Part shown: in pieces, positions 1-5,893 of the stretch | How the letters are laid out: each line of letters opens with the position of its first letter | How positions within the stretch are numbered: position 1 is the first letter of the stretch | Origin: JADGAU01 sp045047105 | GTDB taxonomy: Bacteria; Pseudomonadota; Gammaproteobacteria; GRL18 | Assembly (NCBI GenBank): GCA_045047105.1 | Contig: JASFYQ010000135.1 | Coordinates: 1 to 9,455 of the forward strand | Direction: 5' to 3' | DNA length: 9,455 bases | Notes under the pieces: generated by a model | Told to the model about the DNA's origin: nothing | Database searches by the model: none | Seen by the model: the letters and a program-made list of their open reading frames with translations, nothing else | Translations under genes and position numbers: made by a program

Positions 1-98
1 TTTGATCTTAGTTATTTGATCTTAGTTATTTGATCTTAGTTATTTGATCTTAGTTATTTGATCTTAGTTATTTGATCTTAGTTATTTGATCTTAGTTA
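1..98. repeat. 14-bp tandem repeat array, seven perfect copies
   Basis: Seven uninterrupted identical copies of TTTGATCTTAGTTA run head to tail from the first base (units begin at 1, 15, 29, 43, 57, 71 and 85). The array may continue beyond the left edge. Every unit holds one GATC, so GATC recurs exactly every 14 bp (4, 18, 32, 46, 60, 74, 88). The period is not a multiple of three and each unit has stop codons on both strands, so it is not coding. It lies just beyond the 3' end of thiL. The perfect identity suggests recent expansion by slippage or unequal recombination. A protein-binding array is possible, but nothing seen here proves it. Confidence 0.97.
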
Positions 99-148
99 TC
101 TAGTCTTGTTTATTTAATGGCTCTTGCTTAATTAATGGCTCTTACTTA
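99..148. repeat. Degenerate flank of the tandem array (14-bp and 18-bp variants)
   Basis: The perfect array decays toward thiL. Positions 99-112 are a 14-bp unit matching the consensus at 9 of 14 bases. Next come two near-identical 17-base copies of TTAATGGCTCTT(G/A)CTTA at 114-130 and 132-148, giving an 18-bp period. Read on the minus strand, all units share a TAA..AAGA-like core, so the 18-bp copies may be older relatives of the 14-bp unit. The common origin is inferred; the repeats themselves are directly visible. Confidence 0.8.
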
Positions 149-155
149 CGCGTAG

Positions 156-1172
156 TTACTCACTAAAATGATTATATCCTTGAGATAAATTTTCTAATTT
201 AGTTCCATCTAATTCCATAATATTTTGCTGAGAAGCATCTAATAGAGTAATGCCATGACCAGAATAAATTTTGCCAATAGGATAAAAACCCGTTTGTGCA
301 ATTTCGGGTTTATCTTTTTGAAATTTCTGCCATGCTACGGTAGACATGGTAATACATAATTTGTAATCATCACCACCAGTTAAAGCCAATAAAAAAGCTT
401 TATTCTTATCAAGAGATTGTAAACAGCCTGCAAGAGGAATCTTGTCTAAATAAATTTGGGCTGCACATTGGCTTTGTTTAAGAATATGTCCTAAATCAGC
501 TAATAAACCATCGGATATATCTATTGCACTTTGGCTATATTGTACAGCGATTAATCCCTTTTTAATTTCAGGCTGTGGTCTGTTTAAGGCTTTTAAAGCC
601 TGTTGCTTATCACTTTTTGAAATTTCTGGCCAATCGGGACTATAATCATTAAGTGCTATTTTTAAACCTAATGCAGCTGCGCCTATTTCACCACTGAGTA
701 AAATAATATCACCCATTTTTGCATTAGAGCGCAACATAGCCTGTTGCTCAATATAACCATGTACCTGAATAGTTATGCTTAAAGTAGTTGCTCTGGTGGT
801 ATCCCCTCCAACTAAAATAATAGCATAATCATTAGCAAGGGCATGTAGCTGTTGTGAAAAATCATTTATCCAACTTTCATCAATTGAATCAGTTAGGGTT
901 AGAGCTAAGGTAAACCAGGCGGGTTTTGCTCCCATAGCAGCCAGATCACTAAGATTTACAGCCAAAGCTTTATAGGCTATATCTTTAGCGGAAGTATTTT
1001 TTGGGAAATGTACTCCTTCAATAAGAGTATCTGTTGATAAAACCAGAAACTTTCCAGCTTCTGGTTTTATTATGGCACAATCGTCGCCAATACTTTTGAT
1101 AATATCTATGCGCTGTGAAGTGAGTAGCTGACAATTAAAGTATTGCTCAATAATGTCAAATTCATTTTTCAA
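156..1172 (-). CDS. thiL: Thiamine-monophosphate kinase
   Basis: ThiL phosphorylates thiamine monophosphate with ATP to give thiamine diphosphate, the last cytosolic step of the cofactor pathway. The 338-residue protein has the family landmarks in order: GDD at 29-31, STDTL at 46-50, an NLSDLAAMGA stretch at 73-82, VGGDTTRA at 121-128 (nucleotide and metal binding), DISDG at 218-222 and TGGDDY at 265-270 (more often GGEDY). The start is TTG at 1170-1172. No in-frame ATG occurs until Met80, well inside the fold, and the TTG places NEFDIIEQYF just where E. coli ThiL has GEFSLIARYF. No Shine-Dalgarno sequence precedes it. The gene begins 18 nt after nusB stops and in the same frame, so initiation is probably coupled to nusB translation. 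It is the last visible gene of the rib operon. No hairpin terminator follows; the repeat array lies directly downstream. Confidence 0.96.
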   Translation of the reverse strand: MKNEFDIIEQYFNCQLLTSQRIDIIKSIGDDCAIIKPEAGKFLVLSTDTLIEGVHFPKNTSAKDIAYKALAVNLSDLAAMGAKPAWFTLALTLTDSIDESWINDFSQQLHALANDYAIILVGGDTTRATTLSITIQVHGYIEQQAMLRSNAKMGDIILLSGEIGAAALGLKIALNDYSPDWPEISKSDKQQALKALNRPQPEIKKGLIAVQYSQSAIDISDGLLADLGHILKQSQCAAQIYLDKIPLAGCLQSLDKNKAFLLALTGGDDYKLCITMSTVAWQKFQKDKPEIAQTGFYPIGKIYSGHGITLLDASQQNIMELDGTKLENLSQGYNHFSE

Positions 1173-1190
1173 TGTAGTGAGTACAAATAT

Positions 1191-1625
1191 TTAGTCTAAT
1201 TGTCTGCGTAAACTTATCTCTTCTTCTCGAAGCGAAGATGCAACACTATCCATTATTCCATTAATAAACTTATGTCCATCTTCCGCCCCAAAAGTTTTAC
1301 CTAGCTCAATACCCTCGTTAATAATTACGCGATAAGGTAATTCAGGCTTATACTGCATCTCATAACAAGATAATAGCAATATGGCCTGCTCGACAGGATC
1401 AACACTATCAAATGATCGTGATAAATAATTAACCATTAAATCTTTTAAACTACGATGATGTAAAATAACTTTTTGTAATAGTTCTTTAAAGTAATTCACA
1501 TCTGTTTTTGACATATCGTGATCATTGACAAACTGAATTTCAATATCTATTGCATCATCCCCTGTCATAATCCATTGATACAGAGCTTGAACAGCAAACT
1601 CCCGAGCTTTTGATTTTTTATTCAT
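1191..1625 (-). CDS. nusB: Transcription antitermination factor NusB
   Basis: NusB is a small all-helical RNA-binding protein. With NusE (ribosomal protein S10) it binds boxA RNA and, with NusA and NusG, supports antitermination of rRNA operons. The 144-residue protein (E. coli 139) shows the basic N-terminal helix with AREFAVQALYQW at 7-18, the PVEQAILLLSCYEM core helix at 77-90, and the C-terminal INEGIELGKTFG and FINGIMDSV segments at 102-113 and 120-128. The ATG at 1623-1625 has an AGG ribosome-binding core about 9 nt upstream. It sits between ribH (40-bp gap) and thiL (18-bp gap), its usual place in gammaproteobacterial rib operons. Confidence 0.96.
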   Translation of the reverse strand: MNKKSKAREFAVQALYQWIMTGDDAIDIEIQFVNDHDMSKTDVNYFKELLQKVILHHRSLKDLMVNYLSRSFDSVDPVEQAILLLSCYEMQYKPELPYRVIINEGIELGKTFGAEDGHKFINGIMDSVASSLREEEISLRRQLD

Positions 1626-1665
1626 AGTTAAAAACCTGATGTTTTGGGTGTAAGCTTATACTAAA

Positions 1666-2136
1666 TTATTTATAGTTCGAAAATAAATTAACCATTTCAA
1701 TAGCAGAAACAGTAGCTTCATGGCCTTTATTTCCTGCTTTAGTCCCTGAACGTTCTATAGCTTGTTCAATAGTATCTACCGTTAATACACCAAAAGCAAC
1801 TGGTATATCATATTGTAGAGATACTTGTGCAAGCCCTTTTGAATTTTCGCTAGCAACAAAATCAAAGTGTGGTGTACCACCACGGATAACAGCTCCGAGG
1901 GCAATAATGGCATCATATTTATTTGCCTTGGCCATGCGTTGAGCCGCCAATGGAATCTCTATAGCTCCAGGAACCCGAACAATTTCAATATTATCTTCAC
2001 TTCCACCGTGCCTAAGAATTGTATCAATTGAACCACTTAATAATGATTCAACTACAAAACTATTAAAACGACTTACCACAATACCAAATTTTACGCCTTC
2101 GGCGGTTAGATTTCCTTCATATGTTTTTATTGACAT
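1666..2136 (-). CDS. ribH: 6,7-dimethyl-8-ribityllumazine synthase
   Basis: RibH condenses 5-amino-6-ribitylamino-uracil with 3,4-dihydroxy-2-butanone 4-phosphate to form the lumazine precursor of riboflavin. It usually assembles into pentamers or 60-mers. The 156-residue protein has the substrate-binding SRFN at 22-25, VPGAIEIP at 55-62 and ALGAVIRGGTPHFDFV at 79-94, with the catalytic His at 90. The phosphate/Arg region is at 126-138 (AIERSGTKAGNKG). The ATG at 2134-2136 is preceded by AGGG at suitable spacing. It lies between ribBX (65-bp gap containing a small hairpin) and nusB. Length and motifs are intact. Confidence 0.98.
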   Translation of the reverse strand: MSIKTYEGNLTAEGVKFGIVVSRFNSFVVESLLSGSIDTILRHGGSEDNIEIVRVPGAIEIPLAAQRMAKANKYDAIIALGAVIRGGTPHFDFVASENSKGLAQVSLQYDIPVAFGVLTVDTIEQAIERSGTKAGNKGHEATVSAIEMVNLFSNYK

Positions 2137-2183
2137 TTTTGAACCCTAATAAATATTTTTTCAATTAATTATGTTATCAGCAC

Positions 2184-2202
2184 ACTATTATTCTTTAATA
2201 GT
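2184..2202 (-). other. AT-rich hairpin right after the ribBX stop
   Basis: A perfect 7-bp inverted repeat, ACTATTA and TAATAGT with a 5-nt loop, starts at the last base of the ribBX stop codon. On the minus strand it is followed by mixed sequence rather than a T run, so it does not look like an intrinsic terminator. It could be an mRNA processing or stabilising stem between ribBX and ribH. In sequence this AT-rich, chance is also possible. Confidence 0.35.
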
Positions 2203-3314
2203 TATTCGCCAGTGTAGTATTCTACCACTTCCAGGCCAAAACCAGATAGGCCATGTATTTTCTTAGGTGAAGACATCACTTTCATCTTATGTACTCCCAC
2301 TGACTTCAGTATTTGGGCACCTAAACCATAGGTTCTTAGTTCATTTTCATCCTTACTAGAGTGAGGGTTTTTGCCAGCATCAATCATGCGATAGCGGTCT
2401 ATACGATCGACTATATCAGAACTGGTTTCATGGCTTCTTAAAATAACCACCACACCACGTTTTTCTTCGGCAATTCGCCTTAAAATATCATCTAGAGGCC
2501 AACCACAATCACTACGAGTTGAGGGCATAATATCACAGAGAGTATTCTCCATATGCACCCGAACTAATACTGTTTGCTGCTCTTCAATTTCCCCCATAAC
2601 TAAAGCCAGATGAACCTGGTTACTAATAGCATCCTGATAGGCCTGCATACGGAAGTCACCATACTTGGTAGGTAAAATACATTCACTGACTTTTTCAATA
2701 GAATGTTCATTCTTCAGGCGGTATTCAATTAAATCAGCTATAGTACCCATTTTTAAACCATGCTTTTCAGCAAAAATTTCTAAATCAGGGCGTCTGGACA
2801 TTGTGCCATCTTCATTAAGAATTTCTACAATCATAGCCGCTGGTTCTAAACCTGCAATTCTAGCCAGATCACATCCTGCTTCGGTATGACCCGCACGCGT
2901 TAATACGCCACCAGGTTGAGCCATTAAAGGAAAAATATGCCCTGGTTGAACAATATCTTCTGGCCGTACATTTTCAGCCACTGCATCCTGCACTGTTTTA
3001 GCACGATCGGCTGCAGATATTCCAGTTGTTACACCTTCGGCAGCTTCAATTGAAACTGTAAAGTTAGTTCCATGCTGAGCATTATTGGATTGTACCATCA
3101 GCGGTAATTGTAGTTTTTTGCAACGTTCCTCAGTCAAAGTTAAACAAATTAAACCACGACCATGACTAGCCATAAAGTTTACATCCTGTGCTGTTACTTC
3201 AGATGCAGCCATTAATAGGTCGCCTTCATTTTCGCGATCTTCATCATCAACAATAATAACCATTTTGCCATTGCGGATGTCTTCTAAAATTTCTTCTGTT
3301 GAATTAAATTGCAT
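2202..3314 (-). CDS. ribBX: 3,4-dihydroxy-2-butanone 4-phosphate synthase with degenerate GTP cyclohydrolase II-like domain (RibBX type)
   Basis: The N-terminal domain (about 1-205) converts ribulose 5-phosphate to dihydroxybutanone phosphate plus formate. Its signature is complete: DDEDRENEGD at 23-32, HGRGLICLTL at 51-60, TNFTVSIEA at 83-91, GISAADRAKT at 98-107 and GHTEAGCDL at 142-150. Residues 206-370 align with GTP cyclohydrolase II (RibA) but lack its chemistry. The SEC-x10-CDC zinc site becomes MEN...RSDC, leaving one of three cysteines (Cys270). The RQEGR motif reads RSHET at 293-297, and TNNP reads SSP at 348-350. This matches the RibBX class known in Proteobacteria, so I expect no GTP cyclohydrolase activity and a separate ribA elsewhere. 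Automatic annotation would probably call it ribBA. The ATG at 3312-3314 has only a weak AGAAAG ribosome site. Confidence 0.95.
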   Translation of the reverse strand: MQFNSTEEILEDIRNGKMVIIVDDEDRENEGDLLMAASEVTAQDVNFMASHGRGLICLTLTEERCKKLQLPLMVQSNNAQHGTNFTVSIEAAEGVTTGISAADRAKTVQDAVAENVRPEDIVQPGHIFPLMAQPGGVLTRAGHTEAGCDLARIAGLEPAAMIVEILNEDGTMSRRPDLEIFAEKHGLKMGTIADLIEYRLKNEHSIEKVSECILPTKYGDFRMQAYQDAISNQVHLALVMGEIEEQQTVLVRVHMENTLCDIMPSTRSDCGWPLDDILRRIAEEKRGVVVILRSHETSSDIVDRIDRYRMIDAGKNPHSSKDENELRTYGLGAQILKSVGVHKMKVMSSPKKIHGLSGFGLEVVEYYTGE

Positions 3315-3362
3315 AAAATTTACTTTCTTATATTAAAGAGTTGTTAAAAGTTGAGTATATTT

Positions 3363-3377
3363 ATTTAGCGGCTAAAT
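3363..3377 (-). other. Small hairpin right after the ribE stop
   Basis: ATTTAG and CTAAAT form a perfect 6-bp inverted repeat with a 3-nt loop, directly abutting the TAG stop of ribE. No T tract follows on the minus strand. It resembles the stem that follows ribBX and may influence mRNA decay or translational spacing. The stem is weak. Confidence 0.3.
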
Positions 3378-4043
3378 CTAGATAAAGCCGTTTTTTGCCA
3401 AAGTTTCCATAGTCAATTGCGAAGCTGTATCTACATCTTGAATGGCTGCTTTATCACCTAAAAGTAAACGTTCCAGATAACGAGCAATAATATCCACTTC
3501 AAGGTTTACCTCATGCCCCGAACCGTAGTCACCCAGGGTTGTTTCTTCTAGTGTATGAGGAACAATATTTAAATCAAATACATTCCCATTTACTTCATTT
3601 ACCGTTAAACTTACCCCATTTACACAAATTGAGCCCTTGGCAGCTATATATTTTGCCAGCTCATTAGGCGTTTGAATTTTAAAATGAACAGATCGCCCTG
3701 CATTGGAGCGATGAATAACTTTTCCAACACCATCTACATGCCCACTGACCAGGTGTCCTCCCAGGTGAGTAGTAGCCTGTACCGCTTTTTCTAAATTAAC
3801 GGGGCTTGCAATAGCTATATGCTTAAATGCTGTTTTAGATAGTGTTTCAGCCGATACATCTGCCCAGAACCCATCGCCAGGTAAATCAATTACGGTAAGA
3901 CAAACCCCATTTACAGCAATACTATCACCCAATTGCACAAAATTTAAATCCAGTTTACCCGTTTTGATATAAAAACGGCTATCTATACCCGTAGGCTCAA
4001 TGGCAGCAATTTTTCCTATTGCCTGAATAATTCCAGTAAACAT
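3378..4043 (-). CDS. ribE: Riboflavin synthase, alpha subunit
   Basis: This enzyme dismutates two molecules of 6,7-dimethyl-8-ribityllumazine into riboflavin and the ribitylamino-pyrimidine, the final step of riboflavin synthesis. The 221-residue protein shows the expected internal duplication of lumazine-binding beta-barrels. Barrel 1 (about 1-97) begins MFTGIIQAIG and contains NGVCLTV at 45-51. Barrel 2 (about 98-190) contains KGSICVNGVSLTV at 136-148. The GGHLVSGHVDG segment at 95-105 carries conserved histidines. The C-terminal DIIARYLERLL at 184-194 matches the trimerisation helix. It is the first gene of the operon; a promoter lies about 110 bp upstream and AAAGG precedes the ATG by roughly 12 nt. 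In many relatives ribD sits just upstream, but not here. The symbol follows gammaproteobacterial usage (ribC or ribE by organism). Confidence 0.97.
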   Translation of the reverse strand: MFTGIIQAIGKIAAIEPTGIDSRFYIKTGKLDLNFVQLGDSIAVNGVCLTVIDLPGDGFWADVSAETLSKTAFKHIAIASPVNLEKAVQATTHLGGHLVSGHVDGVGKVIHRSNAGRSVHFKIQTPNELAKYIAAKGSICVNGVSLTVNEVNGNVFDLNIVPHTLEETTLGDYGSGHEVNLEVDIIARYLERLLLGDKAAIQDVDTASQLTMETLAKNGFI

Positions 4044-4128
4044 AAAATATAAACCTTTTGCTTAGGTGAAAATCGTATTAAAAAAAATTATATGCTGATA
4101 ATCTAGTAAGTATTAATAATAATTTTTA

Positions 4129-4142
4129 GTCCTAAATAGGAC
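4129..4142. promoter_or_regulatory. Palindrome at the predicted start of the rib operon transcript
   Basis: GTCCTAAATAGGAC is a perfect 14-bp palindrome. It falls within a few bases of the transcription start expected from the promoter at 4152-4179. It could act as a repressor operator overlapping +1 or as a 5'-terminal mRNA hairpin. No known regulator site is recognised. Confidence 0.4.
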
Positions 4143-4151
4143 AGGTCGCAA

Positions 4152-4179
4152 ATTATAGCAAAAAATAACTCAAGACAAA
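4152..4179 (-). promoter_or_regulatory. Predicted sigma-70 promoter of the rib operon
   Basis: On the minus strand a perfect TATAAT (4152-4157) is preceded by TGC, making an extended -10. TTTGTC lies 16 bp further upstream (4174-4179) as a moderate -35. The start would fall near 4145, giving a leader of about 100 nt before ribE. I looked for the conserved core of an FMN riboswitch in this leader and see none. Confidence 0.6.
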
Positions 4180-4206
4180 AATAAAAAGCCATTAGCCAGT
4201 CAAAAT

Positions 4207-4701
4207 TTATTTTTTAGCTGAAGTAACCTCCCCCATACTGGCACGATGTAAGGCATCAGATTCCATCAAAATTAATACCAGAGTGGTTACCATAATAGGT
4301 AAAATACAGGCTCCACCGATCATTGCATATACGGCTTCTTTCATCCAGCCTAAATTTTGGTATCCATAAACACCCAAAGAAGCAATAAGCATTAGCACAA
4401 CAATCATAGCAATAAAAAAGATACTGCGTTTTATAGCTATTTGCCAGTGAGTTCTAACAAACCAGGTCTCATTTTTACTGGCATGTATGCCTTTAATAAT
4501 AATCATCCCCAAAATAATAAAAGAAACTATTGGCACAATTAACATTGGCCAGGCCCAACTACTGGCCATGCCTAAAGTGGCAACAAAAGTAAGAATATGA
4601 TTACCAATTAAATTTATTAAAAACAAGTCATGAGGAAACTTTGCCCTTTTGATCTCTTCAGCACTCACTTTGATCGGTTCAGCACTCACTCCATTTTTCA
4701 T
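4207..4701 (-). CDS. Hypothetical four-helix inner membrane protein
   Basis: I do not recognise this 164-residue protein. It has a charged cytosolic-looking N-terminus and about four hydrophobic segments: roughly 27-46, 51-70, 91-113 and 123-146. Segments 2 and 3 are separated by a polar loop rich in Trp, His and Arg (ETWFVRTHWQIAIKR). There is no signal peptide and no catalytic motif I can name. Residues 5-18 are a tandem duplication, VSAEPIK then VSAEEIK, mirrored by a 21-bp DNA repeat. The start is ATG at 4699-4701; the GTG codons that begin each duplicated unit could serve as alternative starts. The gene reads in the same direction as the rib operon but is separated from ribE by 163 bp holding its own promoter, so a role in flavin metabolism is not implied. 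A predicted promoter lies at 4741-4769. Confidence 0.85.
   Translation of the reverse strand: MKNGVSAEPIKVSAEEIKRAKFPHDLFLINLIGNHILTFVATLGMASSWAWPMLIVPIVSFIILGMIIIKGIHASKNETWFVRTHWQIAIKRSIFFIAMIVVLMLIASLGVYGYQNLGWMKEAVYAMIGGACILPIMVTTLVLILMESDALHRASMGEVTSAKK
4649..4690 (-). repeat. 21-bp in-frame tandem duplication inside the membrane protein gene
   Basis: Two adjacent 21-bp units (4649-4669 and 4670-4690) match at 19 of 21 bases. Read on the coding strand, each starts GTGAGTGCTGAA and encodes the heptads VSAEPIK and VSAEEIK at residues 5-18. Seven codons keep the frame. Near identity at the DNA level suggests a recent duplication. Confidence 0.92.
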
Positions 4702-4740
4702 TTTATATCGATTCTCACTGATTTTTATTTAAAGCTGGCA

Positions 4741-4769
4741 AGCATAGAAAATTTAACAAATTTTTACAA
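4741..4769 (-). promoter_or_regulatory. Predicted promoter of the membrane protein gene
   Basis: On the minus strand TTGTAA (4764-4769) and TATGCT (4741-4746) are spaced by exactly 17 bp, a fair sigma-70 match. The start would fall about 35 nt upstream of the ATG at 4701. A GTGAGA stretch roughly 12 nt before the ATG may serve as ribosome site. Confidence 0.45.
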
Positions 4770-4786
4770 GTAATACCCGTTAAATT
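4750..4786. promoter_or_regulatory. Inverted repeat overlapping the membrane protein promoter
   Basis: AATTTAAC (4750-4757) and GTTAAATT (4779-4786) are perfect 8-bp inverted arms separated by 21 bp. One arm lies in the spacer of the predicted promoter and the other just upstream of its -35. This layout suits a dimeric regulator, but AT-rich arms could arise by chance. Confidence 0.35.
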
Positions 4787-4842
4787 ACGACTTATTAAAG
4801 TCTTACTATTCATTTTATACATTATCGCCTTAATAACAACTA

Positions 4843-4859
4843 AAGTGATAAAGTCACTT
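4843..4859. promoter_or_regulatory. Inverted repeat in the divergent region
   Basis: AAGTGA (4843-4848) and TCACTT (4854-4859) form a perfect 6-bp dyad with a 5-nt spacer. It lies about 40 bp upstream of the hydrolase -10 candidate, midway between the divergent genes. This is operator-like geometry; no specific regulator is recognised. Confidence 0.35.
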
Positions 4860-4900
4860 ACATAATAATAAAATAACTATATCCTATATCTCTTATTATC

Positions 4901-4906
4901 TATAAT
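4901..4906 (+). promoter_or_regulatory. Possible -10 element for the hydrolase gene
   Basis: A perfect TATAAT lies 55 bp upstream of the hydrolase start codon. The -35 region at standard spacing (about 4878-4883, TATATC) is a poor match, so the promoter would be weak or activator-dependent. Confidence 0.35.
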
Positions 4907-4961
4907 CACGCATTTGCTGATGATTTTATTTGTTTGAATAGAGAAGTATATTGCGAACATT

Positions 4962-5816
4962 ATGATTTATATTATTTTAACCCCTTTTTTTCTTTTATTA
5001 GCTATTTTAATAATGCTACACATTGGCTTTATTCCCCCTCGTATTAGTGAAACTAAAACACCTAAAGACTTTGGCATGGATTATAAAGAGTTAGAAATAG
5101 TTACCCAAAAGAATAAAAAATTATTTAGCTGGTTTATCTCCACTAAAGAGACCGCACCTCTAGTTATAATAATGCATGGATGGGGTAGTAATTCAGAGCT
5201 AATGCTGCCTATTGCTTTTACTTTTTATCAGGCAGGAATAAATGTTTTATTATTGGATTCAAGATGCCACGGAAAAAGTGACGGAGATACATATTCAGCT
5301 TTACCCCGCTTTACTGAAGATATAAACCACACTATTGAATACGCAAAAAAATCACTTCAATTTAATAATAGCATTTTTTTATTAGGGCATTCCGTTGGTG
5401 CAGGTGCAGTTCTATATGCCACATCAAAACGTAAGGATATTGCTGCAGTAATCAGTATTTCAGCTTTTGGCAATCCACAATGGTTAATGACGCGGTATTT
5501 CCAGAGCTTTAAAACACCCAAATTTTTAATTAAGTTTTTACTATTTTATATTCAGTGGGTTATCGGGCATAAATTTAATGAAATAGCCCCTGTAAACACT
5601 ATAAAAAAGATAACCATTCCTGTTTTAATTGTTCATGGAAGCAATGATAACACCGTTCCTATTGAAGATGCTTATGCTATTCAAAAGCATAATTACAATG
5701 GCCAGTTTCTTAAAATAGAGCAAGCCGATCACGATTCGGTAGACAAAATAGAAACACATGGACAGTTATTAATTGACTTTCTTATACAGAAAAAATTAAT
5801 TCCACTAAAAAGTTAA
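4962..5816 (+). CDS. Membrane-anchored alpha/beta hydrolase
   Basis: A serine hydrolase of unknown substrate; peptidase, esterase and lipase are all possible. Residues 1-24 form one hydrophobic segment (signal anchor or single TM), and the rest is an alpha/beta hydrolase core. Landmarks: HGWGS at 72-76 for the oxyanion loop, DSRCHGKSDG at 99-108 (the family's D-R-GHG-S-G strand), the nucleophile elbow GHSVG at 142-146 with Ser144, the acid-loop Asp229 in HGSNDNTVP (225-233), and His257 in ADHDS. All three triad residues are present, so it should be active. Residues about 170-205 form a hydrophobic lid-like insert. The start is the first in-frame ATG; no clear ribosome site precedes it (GAGAAG lies 15 nt away, too far). 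It appears to be transcribed alone: mutS follows after 142 bp. The side of the membrane is unresolved. Confidence 0.88.
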   Translation: MIYIILTPFFLLLAILIMLHIGFIPPRISETKTPKDFGMDYKELEIVTQKNKKLFSWFISTKETAPLVIIMHGWGSNSELMLPIAFTFYQAGINVLLLDSRCHGKSDGDTYSALPRFTEDINHTIEYAKKSLQFNNSIFLLGHSVGAGAVLYATSKRKDIAAVISISAFGNPQWLMTRYFQSFKTPKFLIKFLLFYIQWVIGHKFNEIAPVNTIKKITIPVLIVHGSNDNTVPIEDAYAIQKHNYNGQFLKIEQADHDSVDKIETHGQLLIDFLIQKKLIPLKS

Positions 5817-5893
5817 TAGCTCACAATAAAACATGCCAATTTTTAACCTCTTCACTCTATATTTTAGAAAGTAGTTAAATAAATTTATTGATA

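Larger units (their letters stand above)
4702..4961. other. Divergent intergenic region, 260 bp
   Basis: This gap separates the minus-strand membrane protein gene from the plus-strand hydrolase gene and is the longest gene-free stretch in the window. It is strongly AT-rich and holds candidate promoters in both directions plus two inverted repeats, listed separately. I see no convincing small ORF, RNA gene or intrinsic terminator in it. Confidence 0.8.

Noticed and set aside
1..148. CRISPR array
   Set aside because: The units are 14-18 bp, directly adjacent and without unique spacers, and no cas gene is present.
1651..1665. TAAGCTTA palindrome between ribH and nusB as a regulatory stem
   Set aside because: It is an 8-bp palindrome with no loop and only weak flanking pairing, expected by chance at this base composition.
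2665..2889. Plus-strand open frame of 74 codons
   Set aside because: It lies entirely inside ribBX on the opposite strand, has no family resemblance, and is explained by the coding frame of ribBX.
4044..4145. FMN riboswitch in the ribE leader
   Set aside because: The leader is short and AT-rich, and I see none of the conserved G-rich aptamer blocks.
4180..4206. Terminator for the membrane protein gene
   Set aside because: T-rich tracts are present, but the GGCTAATGGC stretch before them is a direct rather than inverted repeat, so no stable stem forms.
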